From Sphingobacterium rhinopitheci (lineage in GTDB: Bacteria > Bacteroidota > Bacteroidia > Sphingobacteriales > Sphingobacteriaceae): 64,000 nt of DNA. The stretch lies in contig NZ_JADEYQ010000016.1 of NCBI RefSeq assembly GCF_022627575.1, positions 1-64,000 on the forward strand, written 5' to 3'. Positions 9,260 through 17,209 of the stretch are shown piece by piece. Below the pieces are notes generated by a model. It was given only the letters and a program-made list of their open reading frames with translations, made no database searches and was not told where the DNA came from. The stretch's first letter is position 1, and every line of letters begins with the position of its first letter. Made by a program: the position numbers and the translations under genes.

Positions 9260-11070
9260 TTTGGAAATCCATACATATAGCATCGGAACCTGGTCAGGAA
9301 AAAGATTTTATCCATAAACAGATCCATCGGCAATCAGATTTTGTACCGGGTAGTGATTCGATATTTAAAGTAGGCATCGTAGGTGGAGGTCCGAAGGGCT
9401 TATACGCTTTGGAGGAATTGTTTAGTCGTATAAAAGAGGAAAAAATATCAGGCAATTGGCAAATTCTGTGGTTTAACGATACGGAAAATTTTGGATGTGG
9501 TCCGAACTATCAAGTAGACCAACCTGACTATTTGCTCATCAACTATTGTATCGGTCACGTAGATGCTTGGGATAGAACTAAAAATTCATCAAAAAACTAT
9601 TTGAATATGATGGATTGGATTCAAAAATTCAAGACGGATAAAAGGGAAGTTAAGCCTACGGATTTTGCTTCCAGGGCTTTGGTGGGTCATTATTTGCAGT
9701 ATGTTACGATGCAGGTCATTGGTTCAAGACCCGAAAACATCCAATTAAGACTCATTCCTGAAAAAGTCCGAAATATAGAATCAAATTCCGAGGGAAAATT
9801 ATGGATTCAAACGGATAATGGTGACTTCTGGTTGGACAACGTTTTACTTACCACGGGACATTGTTACCGCAATTTTCCAATGATCGACTTTCAGGAAAAT
9901 TCCATTCCTGAAAATTATTTGACCGCAGCTTATCCCGTTCAGGTTTTAGATAAAATTCCACCTAAGAAAAAGGTAGGCATTATTGGTTGGGGATTGACAT
10001 TTATTGATGTTGCTTTGCAACTGACCGAAGGAAGAGGAGGTCTCTTTGATAAAGCGGATAACTATATTCCCAGCGGAAAAGAATCTATTTTGTTCCCCTT
10101 TTCCCGGAATCAACTGCCTATTATGCCTCGTGGACCAATCTATGGAGAAAATACCTATAAGCTTCATTATCTGAATGAAAAATGGTTTGATGAAATACAA
10201 ACCATTCTAAAGCAGAGAAAAATAGATTTCAGAACCGAACTATTTCCTTGGTTGGAAAGGGAGTTGAATTTCGCTTATTACAGCACGCAGCTCCAAACCC
10301 GTGAGGCAAGTGATGTAGAAGCCTATATACTCTCGCTGCCAGAAAAGGACCGATTCAGCTATCAGGATTTATTGTTTCCACAGATTCCAAAGGTAGGAAA
10401 GCTACAGGAATCGTATGTCTGTTATGTGGAATCACTAATTGCCGAAGCCGAAAAAGGCGAATTACAAAGTCCATTGATGGCTGCCGCTTCGGTTTGGCGG
10501 GAAGCCTCACCATTAATATCAAATATCTATCGGGCAGGAGGTTTTACTGGTGAATCTCATAAATTTTTGGATACGGAATTGTTTGGGGCATTTTGTAGAA
10601 CCAGTTACGGACCACCGATTGAAAATATGAAAAAAATAAAAGCATTGATGGCAGCAGGCATTATTCAAGTTCAATGGAAAGCAGGTGTGGATTTAACGTA
10701 TTATAAAGAACAAAATCAGTTTATATTGCAATCCAAAGAAAACCGGGAAAATGTGGATTTTATTGTCGATGCACGTATTGCCCGCCCGAATTTATCGCTG
10801 AGCAATTCCGAGCTATATCAAAATTTATGGAAGAATAAGTTGGTCGAACCTTATCAAAATGATAGCTACCGACCCGGTTGCATATGGATAAATGCCAACG
10901 GAAAAGCACTGAATTATGAAAAAGATATTCCGCTTTATGTGTACGGCAGTAATACAGAAGGATTTTTGTTGGATAACGATACCTTGTCTCGTAAAAAAAA
11001 CAATCTTGCATCAAATTGGGCAACCGATACTTTGGAACAACACCGCAAAATTCTAGCGAATCATAATTGA
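9256..11070 (+). CDS. FAD/NAD(P)-binding protein (pfam13454-type oxidoreductase)
   Basis: This 604-aa protein has an N-terminal dinucleotide-binding loop VGIVGGGPKGLYALEEL (residues about 39-55) and a second Rossmann-like motif VGIIGWGLTFIDVALQ (about 240), the layout of large FAD/NAD(P)-binding proteins. Start: a GTG that overlaps the upstream stop by four bases (GTGA); no in-frame ATG precedes the Rossmann motif, so the GTG start and translational coupling are well supported. No signal peptide is seen. In staphyloferrin B synthesis the second step (release of diaminopropionate) is done by SbnB, an NAD enzyme of another family; this protein could fill that slot, but its reaction is unknown. 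Confidence 0.72.
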   Translation: MIWKSIHIASEPGQEKDFIHKQIHRQSDFVPGSDSIFKVGIVGGGPKGLYALEELFSRIKEEKISGNWQILWFNDTENFGCGPNYQVDQPDYLLINYCIGHVDAWDRTKNSSKNYLNMMDWIQKFKTDKREVKPTDFASRALVGHYLQYVTMQVIGSRPENIQLRLIPEKVRNIESNSEGKLWIQTDNGDFWLDNVLLTTGHCYRNFPMIDFQENSIPENYLTAAYPVQVLDKIPPKKKVGIIGWGLTFIDVALQLTEGRGGLFDKADNYIPSGKESILFPFSRNQLPIMPRGPIYGENTYKLHYLNEKWFDEIQTILKQRKIDFRTELFPWLERELNFAYYSTQLQTREASDVEAYILSLPEKDRFSYQDLLFPQIPKVGKLQESYVCYVESLIAEAEKGELQSPLMAAASVWREASPLISNIYRAGGFTGESHKFLDTELFGAFCRTSYGPPIENMKKIKALMAAGIIQVQWKAGVDLTYYKEQNQFILQSKENRENVDFIVDARIARPNLSLSNSELYQNLWKNKLVEPYQNDSYRPGCIWINANGKALNYEKDIPLYVYGSNTEGFLLDNDTLSRKKNNLASNWATDTLEQHRKILANHN

Positions 11071-11092
11071 AAACTATTAGAAATAATTGTAA

Positions 11093-12520
11093 ATGAGCAC
11101 CAATCAACACATACAACATCTTCCTTTAACGCCATTATTACATCCTTGGATAAAAGAACTAATAGGACATCCTGAATTGCTGCTTTCCGCGATAGAAGAG
11201 CACGGATCTCCGATCAATGTACATTCTTTGGCACCTTTCGGGGAGAATATACAGGCTTATCAGGAGGTATTCCAAAAATTTGGACTGAAATACAAAATCT
11301 TCTTTGCCCGAAAAGCCAACAAATGCATTGTTTTCCCACTTGCAGCTTCAAAACAGGGACAAGGAGCTGATACCGCCAGTTTCCGAGAACTGAAACAATG
11401 TTTGGATGCGGGCATCGCCCCGAAAGACCTCATTTTGACGGCTGCTGTAAAAAACAGACAATTACTTGAATTGGCAGTTGAGCATCAGATAACGGTGGTA
11501 TTGGACAACATGGACGAATGGGATTTGTTGCAACAAATTGTCCGGGACAAGCAAAAGGAAATCACGGTCAATGTTCGTTTGGGAAGTTTCCATTTCGAAG
11601 GAAAGACCTTACCCACCCGATTCGGATTTACTTCGGAAGAAGCCTTTTTGTTTATTCAGAAAATTCGCAAGGAAGAACCTTTGTTACGATTTTCGGGATT
11701 GCATTTTCACCTAAACGGCTATTCGGTGGAGCAACGTGTAACTGCCATCGAGCAATCTTTGGAGCTCATAGACCGATTGTATGAACAAGGGATCAATACC
11801 GAATCGCTGGACATCGGCGGCGGATTTTTGATGAATTATCTGTCCGACAAATTCGAATGGGAAAATTTTCACCGTGAACTCAAACGTGCCGTTTTGGATG
11901 AAAGAGAACCTATTACGTATCAGAACGATGCGCTGGGAATGATCAAGCTAAACAATCAGCTATATGGTGAACCTACGGTCTATCCTTATTATAATGAGCT
12001 CCACAAAACCGATTTTCTAAAATCCATATTAACTTCCATTTCTTCAACGCAGCAACAGCCACTTTTTGAGTTGCTCAGAAAACGCAACATAGAATTACGA
12101 ATGGAACCGGGGCGCTCTTTACTCGACCAATGTGGTATAACGGTAGCCAAAGTTGCATTTCGTAAAAAGGATTCAGACGGAAATTGGTTGTTTGGGCTGG
12201 AAATGAACCGCACACAGCTTCGCAGTTCCAGTGCCGATTTTTTGTTGGATCCAATTCATATTCCACAAACAGAAAACCTCGAAAATACGGATTATTGTGA
12301 AGGATACCTTGTCGGATCCTATTGCCTGGAGCAGGAATTGATCTTGAAACGTAAGCTTGCCTTTTCGCAGTTTCCGCAAGTAGGTGATCTCCTTATTTTT
12401 CCGAATACAGCCGGGTATATGATGCATTTTTTTGAATCAGAAGCACATTTGTTTGAGCTGGCGAAGAATTTGGTAGTTGTAGGGAATGTTCTTTATTTTT
12501 GCGATGGTTTAAAAATATAA
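11093..12520 (+). CDS. Y4yA-family PLP-dependent decarboxylase (fold type III)
   Basis: This 475-aa protein belongs to the alanine-racemase/DapDC-like fold. The PLP Lys lies in IFFARKANKC (Lys74), the phosphate-binding glycines in LDIGGGFLMNY (about residue 240), and EPGRSLLDQCG (about 340) matches the family's substrate/PLP region. It is longer than LysA (about 400 aa) and has an N-terminal extension, as in Y4yA proteins of symbiotic plasmids, where a cysteine-synthase-like gene and siderophore-synthetase genes are neighbours. SbnH of staphyloferrin B is an analogous decarboxylase. It begins 22 bp after the FAD gene, so the three are one operon. The substrate is unknown. Confidence 0.78.
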   Translation: MSTNQHIQHLPLTPLLHPWIKELIGHPELLLSAIEEHGSPINVHSLAPFGENIQAYQEVFQKFGLKYKIFFARKANKCIVFPLAASKQGQGADTASFRELKQCLDAGIAPKDLILTAAVKNRQLLELAVEHQITVVLDNMDEWDLLQQIVRDKQKEITVNVRLGSFHFEGKTLPTRFGFTSEEAFLFIQKIRKEEPLLRFSGLHFHLNGYSVEQRVTAIEQSLELIDRLYEQGINTESLDIGGGFLMNYLSDKFEWENFHRELKRAVLDEREPITYQNDALGMIKLNNQLYGEPTVYPYYNELHKTDFLKSILTSISSTQQQPLFELLRKRNIELRMEPGRSLLDQCGITVAKVAFRKKDSDGNWLFGLEMNRTQLRSSSADFLLDPIHIPQTENLENTDYCEGYLVGSYCLEQELILKRKLAFSQFPQVGDLLIFPNTAGYMMHFFESEAHLFELAKNLVVVGNVLYFCDGLKI

Positions 12521-12554
12521 AGCTTTATCTCATCAATAGATGAGTTATTGATTT

Positions 12555-12935
12555 TAGGACTCCTAATATTTTAGGACTATTTTTCTCAAGCCACTTTTTT
12601 ATTTATACGCTTTAATTTCCAGCGGAGTTGAGTAACCTAGACTGGAATGTATTCTTTTTGTATTAAACCATTTTATATACTCAGCAATAGAATCAGATAT
12701 TTGTTCCGAAGAAATATATTTGAATGTATTTAGCCACTCATACTTTATTATTTTAAAGTAACTTTCGGCTATTGCATTGTCCCTACAATTCTCTTTTCTA
12801 CGCATCCTTTGTATTATTTTTATATTAATAGAAAAAAGATTGGTGATTTATTTGAAGCATACAGGATGCCGCTATCTGAATGAACTATGAGTCCTTGTTG
12901 AATATCCCCGCTCCCTCCTACTGATAACCAAGCGC
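12555..12935 (-). pseudogene. Decayed IS3-family element (relic B): orfB C-terminus
   Basis: An open stretch at 12599-12805 encodes an IS3 orfB C-terminus (MRRKENCRDNAIAESYFKII, FKYISSEQISDSIAEYIKWF, HSSLGYSTPLEIK). Upstream on the same strand, in another frame, DIQQGLIVHSDSGILYAS matches the preceding integrase-core part, and the sequence breaks off at AWLS near 12930. It closely resembles relic A (shared SSEQ-SD-IA-YI and LGY-TPLEI), including the outer end with CTAATATTTTTAGGA-like sequence. The 5' two-thirds of the element is missing. Confidence 0.85.
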
Positions 12936-13075
12936 TTAAGAGGGAATTCTACTTTTGTATCATTCTTTGGCAAAGTCATCGCACCAGGCACTCGACATAA
13001 GAGTATACTTAGATATCCAATTTACATTAACACACATAGTTTAAATCTATTTCTTAAAATCTATCTCCACGCAAA
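12935..13075 (-). pseudogene. Fragment of a second nhaA gene
   Basis: On the minus strand one frame reads ILRNRFK and, after an in-frame stop and about a 20-codon gap relative to NhaA, GAMTLPKNDTKVEFPLKRL. The intact NhaA of this window reads ILMNRFN and VAMTLPTNDTNLESPLERL at the same positions and in the same order. About 13 of 18 residues match in the second block. The fragment ends exactly where relic B begins. It is too diverged to be a recent copy of the intact gene, so it comes from a second nhaA or a homologue that arrived from elsewhere. Confidence 0.7.
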
Positions 13076-13335
13076 GATAACACTCCAATTTGCGTATGAG
13101 ACCGTTTAAAGTATGCTCCTATACGCTAACTGTAAAACTAGAGATCATATGACAGCTCATTTATTAACAATAAATTTCCAAAAAATTAACGCTAATTTAT
13201 TAGATAAGTGTTTAATTTGTAGTCTATATAATCAAAATTTGAATATAGATCAGAACAGCTTTAACACCTCATATTTTAACCAAAATTAATTTTATATAAC
13301 ACATTAACAATTCTTAGAATCCTAATTTATAAAAC

Positions 13336-14220
13336 ATGAAAAAGATCTTCTTAGCACTGACTATTCTGTTTGCTAATAATGTATTATTAGCACAAATCAC
13401 GGATACGCGCAATGCATTAATAAATCGTGATGAAAGTAAAGTCTTTGTAGTCTCACATCGTGGCGAATGGAGACAGGCTCCAGAAAACTCAATCAAGGCT
13501 ATTGATTTAGCAATCGAAGCCGGCGCAGATATTGTAGAAATAGATGTAGCGAAAACAAAGGATGGTCATATCATATTGATGCATGACAAAACATTAGAGC
13601 GTACAACTACAGGTAAGGGAAAAGTATCTGATTGGACATTAGATTCATTAAGAACATTAAAGCTAAAAAATGGCGCTGGTATACGCAGCAGACATAATAT
13701 CCCTACTTTAGAAGAGGCTTTATTATTCTCCAAAGGCAAGGTAATGTTGAATTTGGATAAGGCTTATGATATTTTTGATGATATATATCCAATTCTAGAA
13801 AAAACAAATACGACGGATCATATAGTCATGAAAGGCAATAAGGATGTAAAAACTGTAAAGCAGCAATTTCACCAATATTTAGATAAAGTGATTTATATGC
13901 CTATTATCAACTTGGATAATGCAAATGCTTTACAACTCATTAAAGATTTTGACAAACAACTTAACCCTGTCGCTTATGAGTTCGTTTACAAAAACGATTC
14001 AAATCCTCTGCCAAAAGAACTCGCTAAAAGTCTAAAAGGTAAAAGTCTAATTTGGTACAACACCCTTTGGGACACATTAGCAGGCGGTCATGATGATGAT
14101 TTAGCTGTTGACAATCCAGATGCTGCTTACGGCTATTTGATAAATAAATTAAATGCCAGAATTATTCAAACAGACAGAACTCCTTATTTGGTTGATTATT
14201 TACGTAAAAAAGAATGGTAA
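13336..14220 (+). CDS. Exported glycerophosphodiester phosphodiesterase
   Basis: This 294-aa protein has a cleavable signal peptide (MKKIFLALTILFANNVLLAQ) and a GDPD TIM-barrel. Visible family residues are VVSHRGEWRQAPENS (catalytic His and the Glu-Asn), GADIVEIDVAKTKDGH (metal-binding Glu/Asp) and LMHDKTLERTTTGKG (second His). It should hydrolyse glycerophosphodiesters to glycerol-3-phosphate and an alcohol in the periplasm. It converges on a SusC-SusD-DUF218 operon, which suggests, but does not prove, that the diesters are imported by that system. Two hairpins separate the converging units. Confidence 0.92.
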   Translation: MKKIFLALTILFANNVLLAQITDTRNALINRDESKVFVVSHRGEWRQAPENSIKAIDLAIEAGADIVEIDVAKTKDGHIILMHDKTLERTTTGKGKVSDWTLDSLRTLKLKNGAGIRSRHNIPTLEEALLFSKGKVMLNLDKAYDIFDDIYPILEKTNTTDHIVMKGNKDVKTVKQQFHQYLDKVIYMPIINLDNANALQLIKDFDKQLNPVAYEFVYKNDSNPLPKELAKSLKGKSLIWYNTLWDTLAGGHDDDLAVDNPDAAYGYLINKLNARIIQTDRTPYLVDYLRKKEW

Positions 14221-14296
14221 AACACAAACCATTTTTAGAGCATACCCTATATAAGGTCATCAAAATTTCATCACTATAATAGATAGCTAAAAGCTA

Positions 14297-14330
14297 AATC
14301 GCCAATATTTCATAAGAAATATTGGCGATT
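14297..14330. terminator. Hairpin after the GDPD gene
   Basis: AATCGCCAATATTT (14297-14310) pairs perfectly with AAATATTGGCGATT (14317-14330). It lies between convergent genes; there is only a weak T-run on either side. Confidence 0.55.
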
Positions 14331-14360
14331 ACAATTAATAAAAAACACTTTAGTTTCAGG

Positions 14361-14396
14361 AAAGTCATTCATCTGATGAATGACTTTTCTATTTAT
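14361..14396. terminator. Terminator of the SusCD-DUF218 operon
   Basis: AAAGTCATTCATC (14361-14373) pairs with GATGAATGACTTT (14375-14387). It lies 10 bp beyond the stop of the DUF218 gene. Confidence 0.6.
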
Positions 14397-15647
14397 TTAT
14401 GGATCTAATGGTTCATCCCAATCGATAACAAAAGATGATTCAGAAGGTAAAAACTCCAACAATACATCAGAAACTCTCTTTCCTAGAGTATAAGGAACAT
14501 ACCCTAATTCCCTTACACAACGATTACCCATTTTCTCCACTGTATCAATATGCCCAATACTACTTCCTACTAAGGACATTTTATCCTTTGGAAATCCATA
14601 TTTTAATAACAGTCGTGAACCATTGCGCATATTTGTTGTGGTATGTCTCGCATGGGGATCTATCAAAATAGCGTCAGCGGCAATATTACATACTTCAACC
14701 AAATATTTCTTCATTTCAATAGCTTCGACATAGGGAGTTTTGTAAGGATGTACTCTTCCTCCAGAAACAATAATAAATGGAACTAAACCTTCTTGATAAG
14801 CTCTTGCAGCCATTCTACATCTCAATATACCGCCCGGACTAATAGGTTGATTATACTTATCAGGACCAGCTCCTAAGACTAATAAAGCGCTATATGGATA
14901 TTTACTCCAATTCAAATCTTTGCTTTTAACAATAGCAGCTAGGTTTTCGTTATACTCCAATGGCTCCAATAAAGCAGCATCCCATCTTTCATTAATCTCC
15001 AAAAAACGGATTGCTGAAATCATCGGTAAAAAGAAAACAGCTGAGTTTTGCTTCATATCTTTCAAAACATCTTGTTGCACATCTTTCAGTACATTCAAAT
15101 ATGATTTATTTGAGGTATTGAATGATATCGAATCGATTCGTGGATAATTAGGTTTCTTTCCTCCTGCATATACATCAATTGCAAAATTCATTGCCTTAAA
15201 GTCTTGTACCAACGCAATTGTTAAATATTCTTTTGGAGAAATAAGCTTATCATTTACACTATATTTAGAACTTGACATCAATATTTCATGCACTAGTGTT
15301 CTGAAATCTTCTTGCTCATCATAAGCGCGATTTAAAGACTTTTGTAATATCAATATCTCATCATCAGACCACTTAAATCGGTCTATATAACACGATACAT
15401 CTTTACAATCTACTACAGCATTATGCAATGCCTTTTTCTTTTCCGACAACAATTGTCCAACTCCTTTATCATTTAAAACTAATGTTTCTATAATAGATGG
15501 CTGTTTATAAAGAAGGTAGTTTAAATAGTAGTTTTTTGAAATCCCCCATTCTTCTGGAGAACTTGGTATTGGGCTTTTGTTTGAGTTCTGTGCCACCAGG
15601 TTAATGGTAGCACAGAAAAATAATAAACATATAATAAAGGCTCTCAT
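14397..15647 (-). CDS. Exported YdcF-like DUF218 protein
   Basis: This 416-aa protein begins with a signal peptide (MRAFIICLLFFCATINLVAQ). An uncharacterised helical region follows, then a C-terminal DUF218 domain from about residue 250: LLVLGAGPDKYN, ILRCRMAARAYQEG, PFIIVSGGRVHP, EAIEMKKYLVE and LIDPHARHTTTNMRNG. DUF218 proteins of the YdcF/SanA type are linked to envelope metabolism, with no settled reaction. It follows the susD-like gene by 4 bp and is the last gene of that operon, so its role is probably tied to the imported substrate. Confidence 0.82.
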   Translation of the reverse strand: MRAFIICLLFFCATINLVAQNSNKSPIPSSPEEWGISKNYYLNYLLYKQPSIIETLVLNDKGVGQLLSEKKKALHNAVVDCKDVSCYIDRFKWSDDEILILQKSLNRAYDEQEDFRTLVHEILMSSSKYSVNDKLISPKEYLTIALVQDFKAMNFAIDVYAGGKKPNYPRIDSISFNTSNKSYLNVLKDVQQDVLKDMKQNSAVFFLPMISAIRFLEINERWDAALLEPLEYNENLAAIVKSKDLNWSKYPYSALLVLGAGPDKYNQPISPGGILRCRMAARAYQEGLVPFIIVSGGRVHPYKTPYVEAIEMKKYLVEVCNIAADAILIDPHARHTTTNMRNGSRLLLKYGFPKDKMSLVGSSIGHIDTVEKMGNRCVRELGYVPYTLGKRVSDVLLEFLPSESSFVIDWDEPLDP

Positions 15648-15651
15648 AACA

Positions 15652-17175
15652 TTAATTATACCCTATATTTTGATACATTCGCTCAGGATTTAACTTGTAC
15701 TCATCAAAAGGAATTGGAAAATATCTATCTTTGACACTAATATTAGACAGCTTAGCATTGCCATAATTAGCTTGGTTTTTTGTAGAAAAATAATCAACTA
15801 ATTCCTGTGGCTTGTAAGTTCTGATTAAATCAAACCAACGATGATTTTCGAACGCTAATTCTACACGTCTTTCATGCAAAATCGCATCTTTCAATGTTGG
15901 GTATAAATTTACATAAGTAGGATTTTGTATTGAAATATCATACGAAGGCAAACCTGCTCTCTCCCGTACCTCATCCAATAAAACAATCGCTTCACTTTCT
16001 TCACCTAAGTACATTTTCGTCTCAGCTAACATCAACATCACATCAGCATAACGAATCAATATCCAATCATTACCGCCCCAGCCAGTAGTTCCTGCAGCGG
16101 CACTATTATCTCTAAACTTGGTAACAAACCAATCATTAACACGAGAATCAGTAGCGAATTTCACAGAGAATTCTTTTCTAATATCTCCGACTTCATATTC
16201 ACTTACCAAGTCTTTACTTGCTCTAGTACCTACACCAGTTGAAGGAAATTGAGAATTAATATTTTCACCTCTAGCTTGATTATTACGTGCTATATTAGAG
16301 TGGTATTTCTGATCACCTTGCAAATATTGAACTTGAAAAATCAACTCTTTACAGTTCATTTTTTGATTCACATCAAAAACATCACTATAGTTTATTTCAG
16401 ACAACTCTCCAAAAGTACGGGCTGCGTATGCAGCTTCTAAATGTTGTTCAGCTTTCAAAAGATTAGCTTGTTTATCATCTGTAAATGTCGTCCCCATTGT
16501 CAAGTACACTTGACCTAAAAGTGCATTTATAGCCGTTTTTGAGGTTCTCCCAACTTGATATTCCCACTGCTGATTTGGCAAATTACTATCCAATGCATCA
16601 GTCAAATCCTTTACTATTTGTTTATACACTTCAACCTCTTTCACACGAAATGCTAAAGCAACAGCTTGCTCTTTTGTAGTGATTTCTTCTGTAACTAAAG
16701 GAATATCTCCAAATTTGCGAACCATATGAAAATATAATAACGCTCGTACAAATTTAGCCTCGGCAATATATCTTTTTTTCAATGCTTCATTTGATAATTC
16801 CACCTGTTCGATTCTTGATAAAACTGTATTACATCTAGCTATCCCATCAAACATAGCAGACCAATGTGTTCTCAAATAACTATTACTAGGTAATATCGAA
16901 AAATCATTAAATTGAAATGGCTCTCCTGCATTGGATTGATTATCATCTCTACCAGCATTGTCCGAACGTTCTTCATTATATAATGCACTCCCTTCGCCTA
17001 CTGTATTTCCTGACCTTAATACTTCGTAAAGACCATTTACGGCAGCCCCAACATCACTTTCACTTTTAAAAAAGTTCTCTACAGAAACAGCATTTGGATC
17101 ACTCTGATTGAGAAAATCTTTCTTACAAGAGCCTAAGGCTAATAAAATAAATGGTAAAATATATCGCTTTTTCAT
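15652..17175 (-). CDS. SusD/RagB-family nutrient-binding lipoprotein
   Basis: This outer-membrane surface lipoprotein (507 aa) caps the SusC channel and binds the substrate. It starts MKKRYILPFILLALGSCKKD with a lipobox LGSC, followed by the N-terminal FLNQSDPNAVSVENFFKSES typical of SusD and TPR-like repeats. C-terminal family motifs are WILIRYADVMLMLAE, LLDEVRERAGLP, ILHERRVELAFENHRWFDLI and YFPIPFDEYKLNP. A TTG nine bases upstream is possible but the ATG at 17175 gives the better signal peptide. It is coupled to susC (34-bp gap). Confidence 0.96.
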   Translation of the reverse strand: MKKRYILPFILLALGSCKKDFLNQSDPNAVSVENFFKSESDVGAAVNGLYEVLRSGNTVGEGSALYNEERSDNAGRDDNQSNAGEPFQFNDFSILPSNSYLRTHWSAMFDGIARCNTVLSRIEQVELSNEALKKRYIAEAKFVRALLYFHMVRKFGDIPLVTEEITTKEQAVALAFRVKEVEVYKQIVKDLTDALDSNLPNQQWEYQVGRTSKTAINALLGQVYLTMGTTFTDDKQANLLKAEQHLEAAYAARTFGELSEINYSDVFDVNQKMNCKELIFQVQYLQGDQKYHSNIARNNQARGENINSQFPSTGVGTRASKDLVSEYEVGDIRKEFSVKFATDSRVNDWFVTKFRDNSAAAGTTGWGGNDWILIRYADVMLMLAETKMYLGEESEAIVLLDEVRERAGLPSYDISIQNPTYVNLYPTLKDAILHERRVELAFENHRWFDLIRTYKPQELVDYFSTKNQANYGNAKLSNISVKDRYFPIPFDEYKLNPERMYQNIGYN

Positions 17176-17209
17176 TGTTGACAATTATTAAAATAATAGA
17201 AATTCTGTT

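Noticed and set aside
17176..17184. TTG start for the SusD-like lipoprotein
   Set aside because: The ATG at 17175 gives a normal lipoprotein signal; the TTG adds three residues only.
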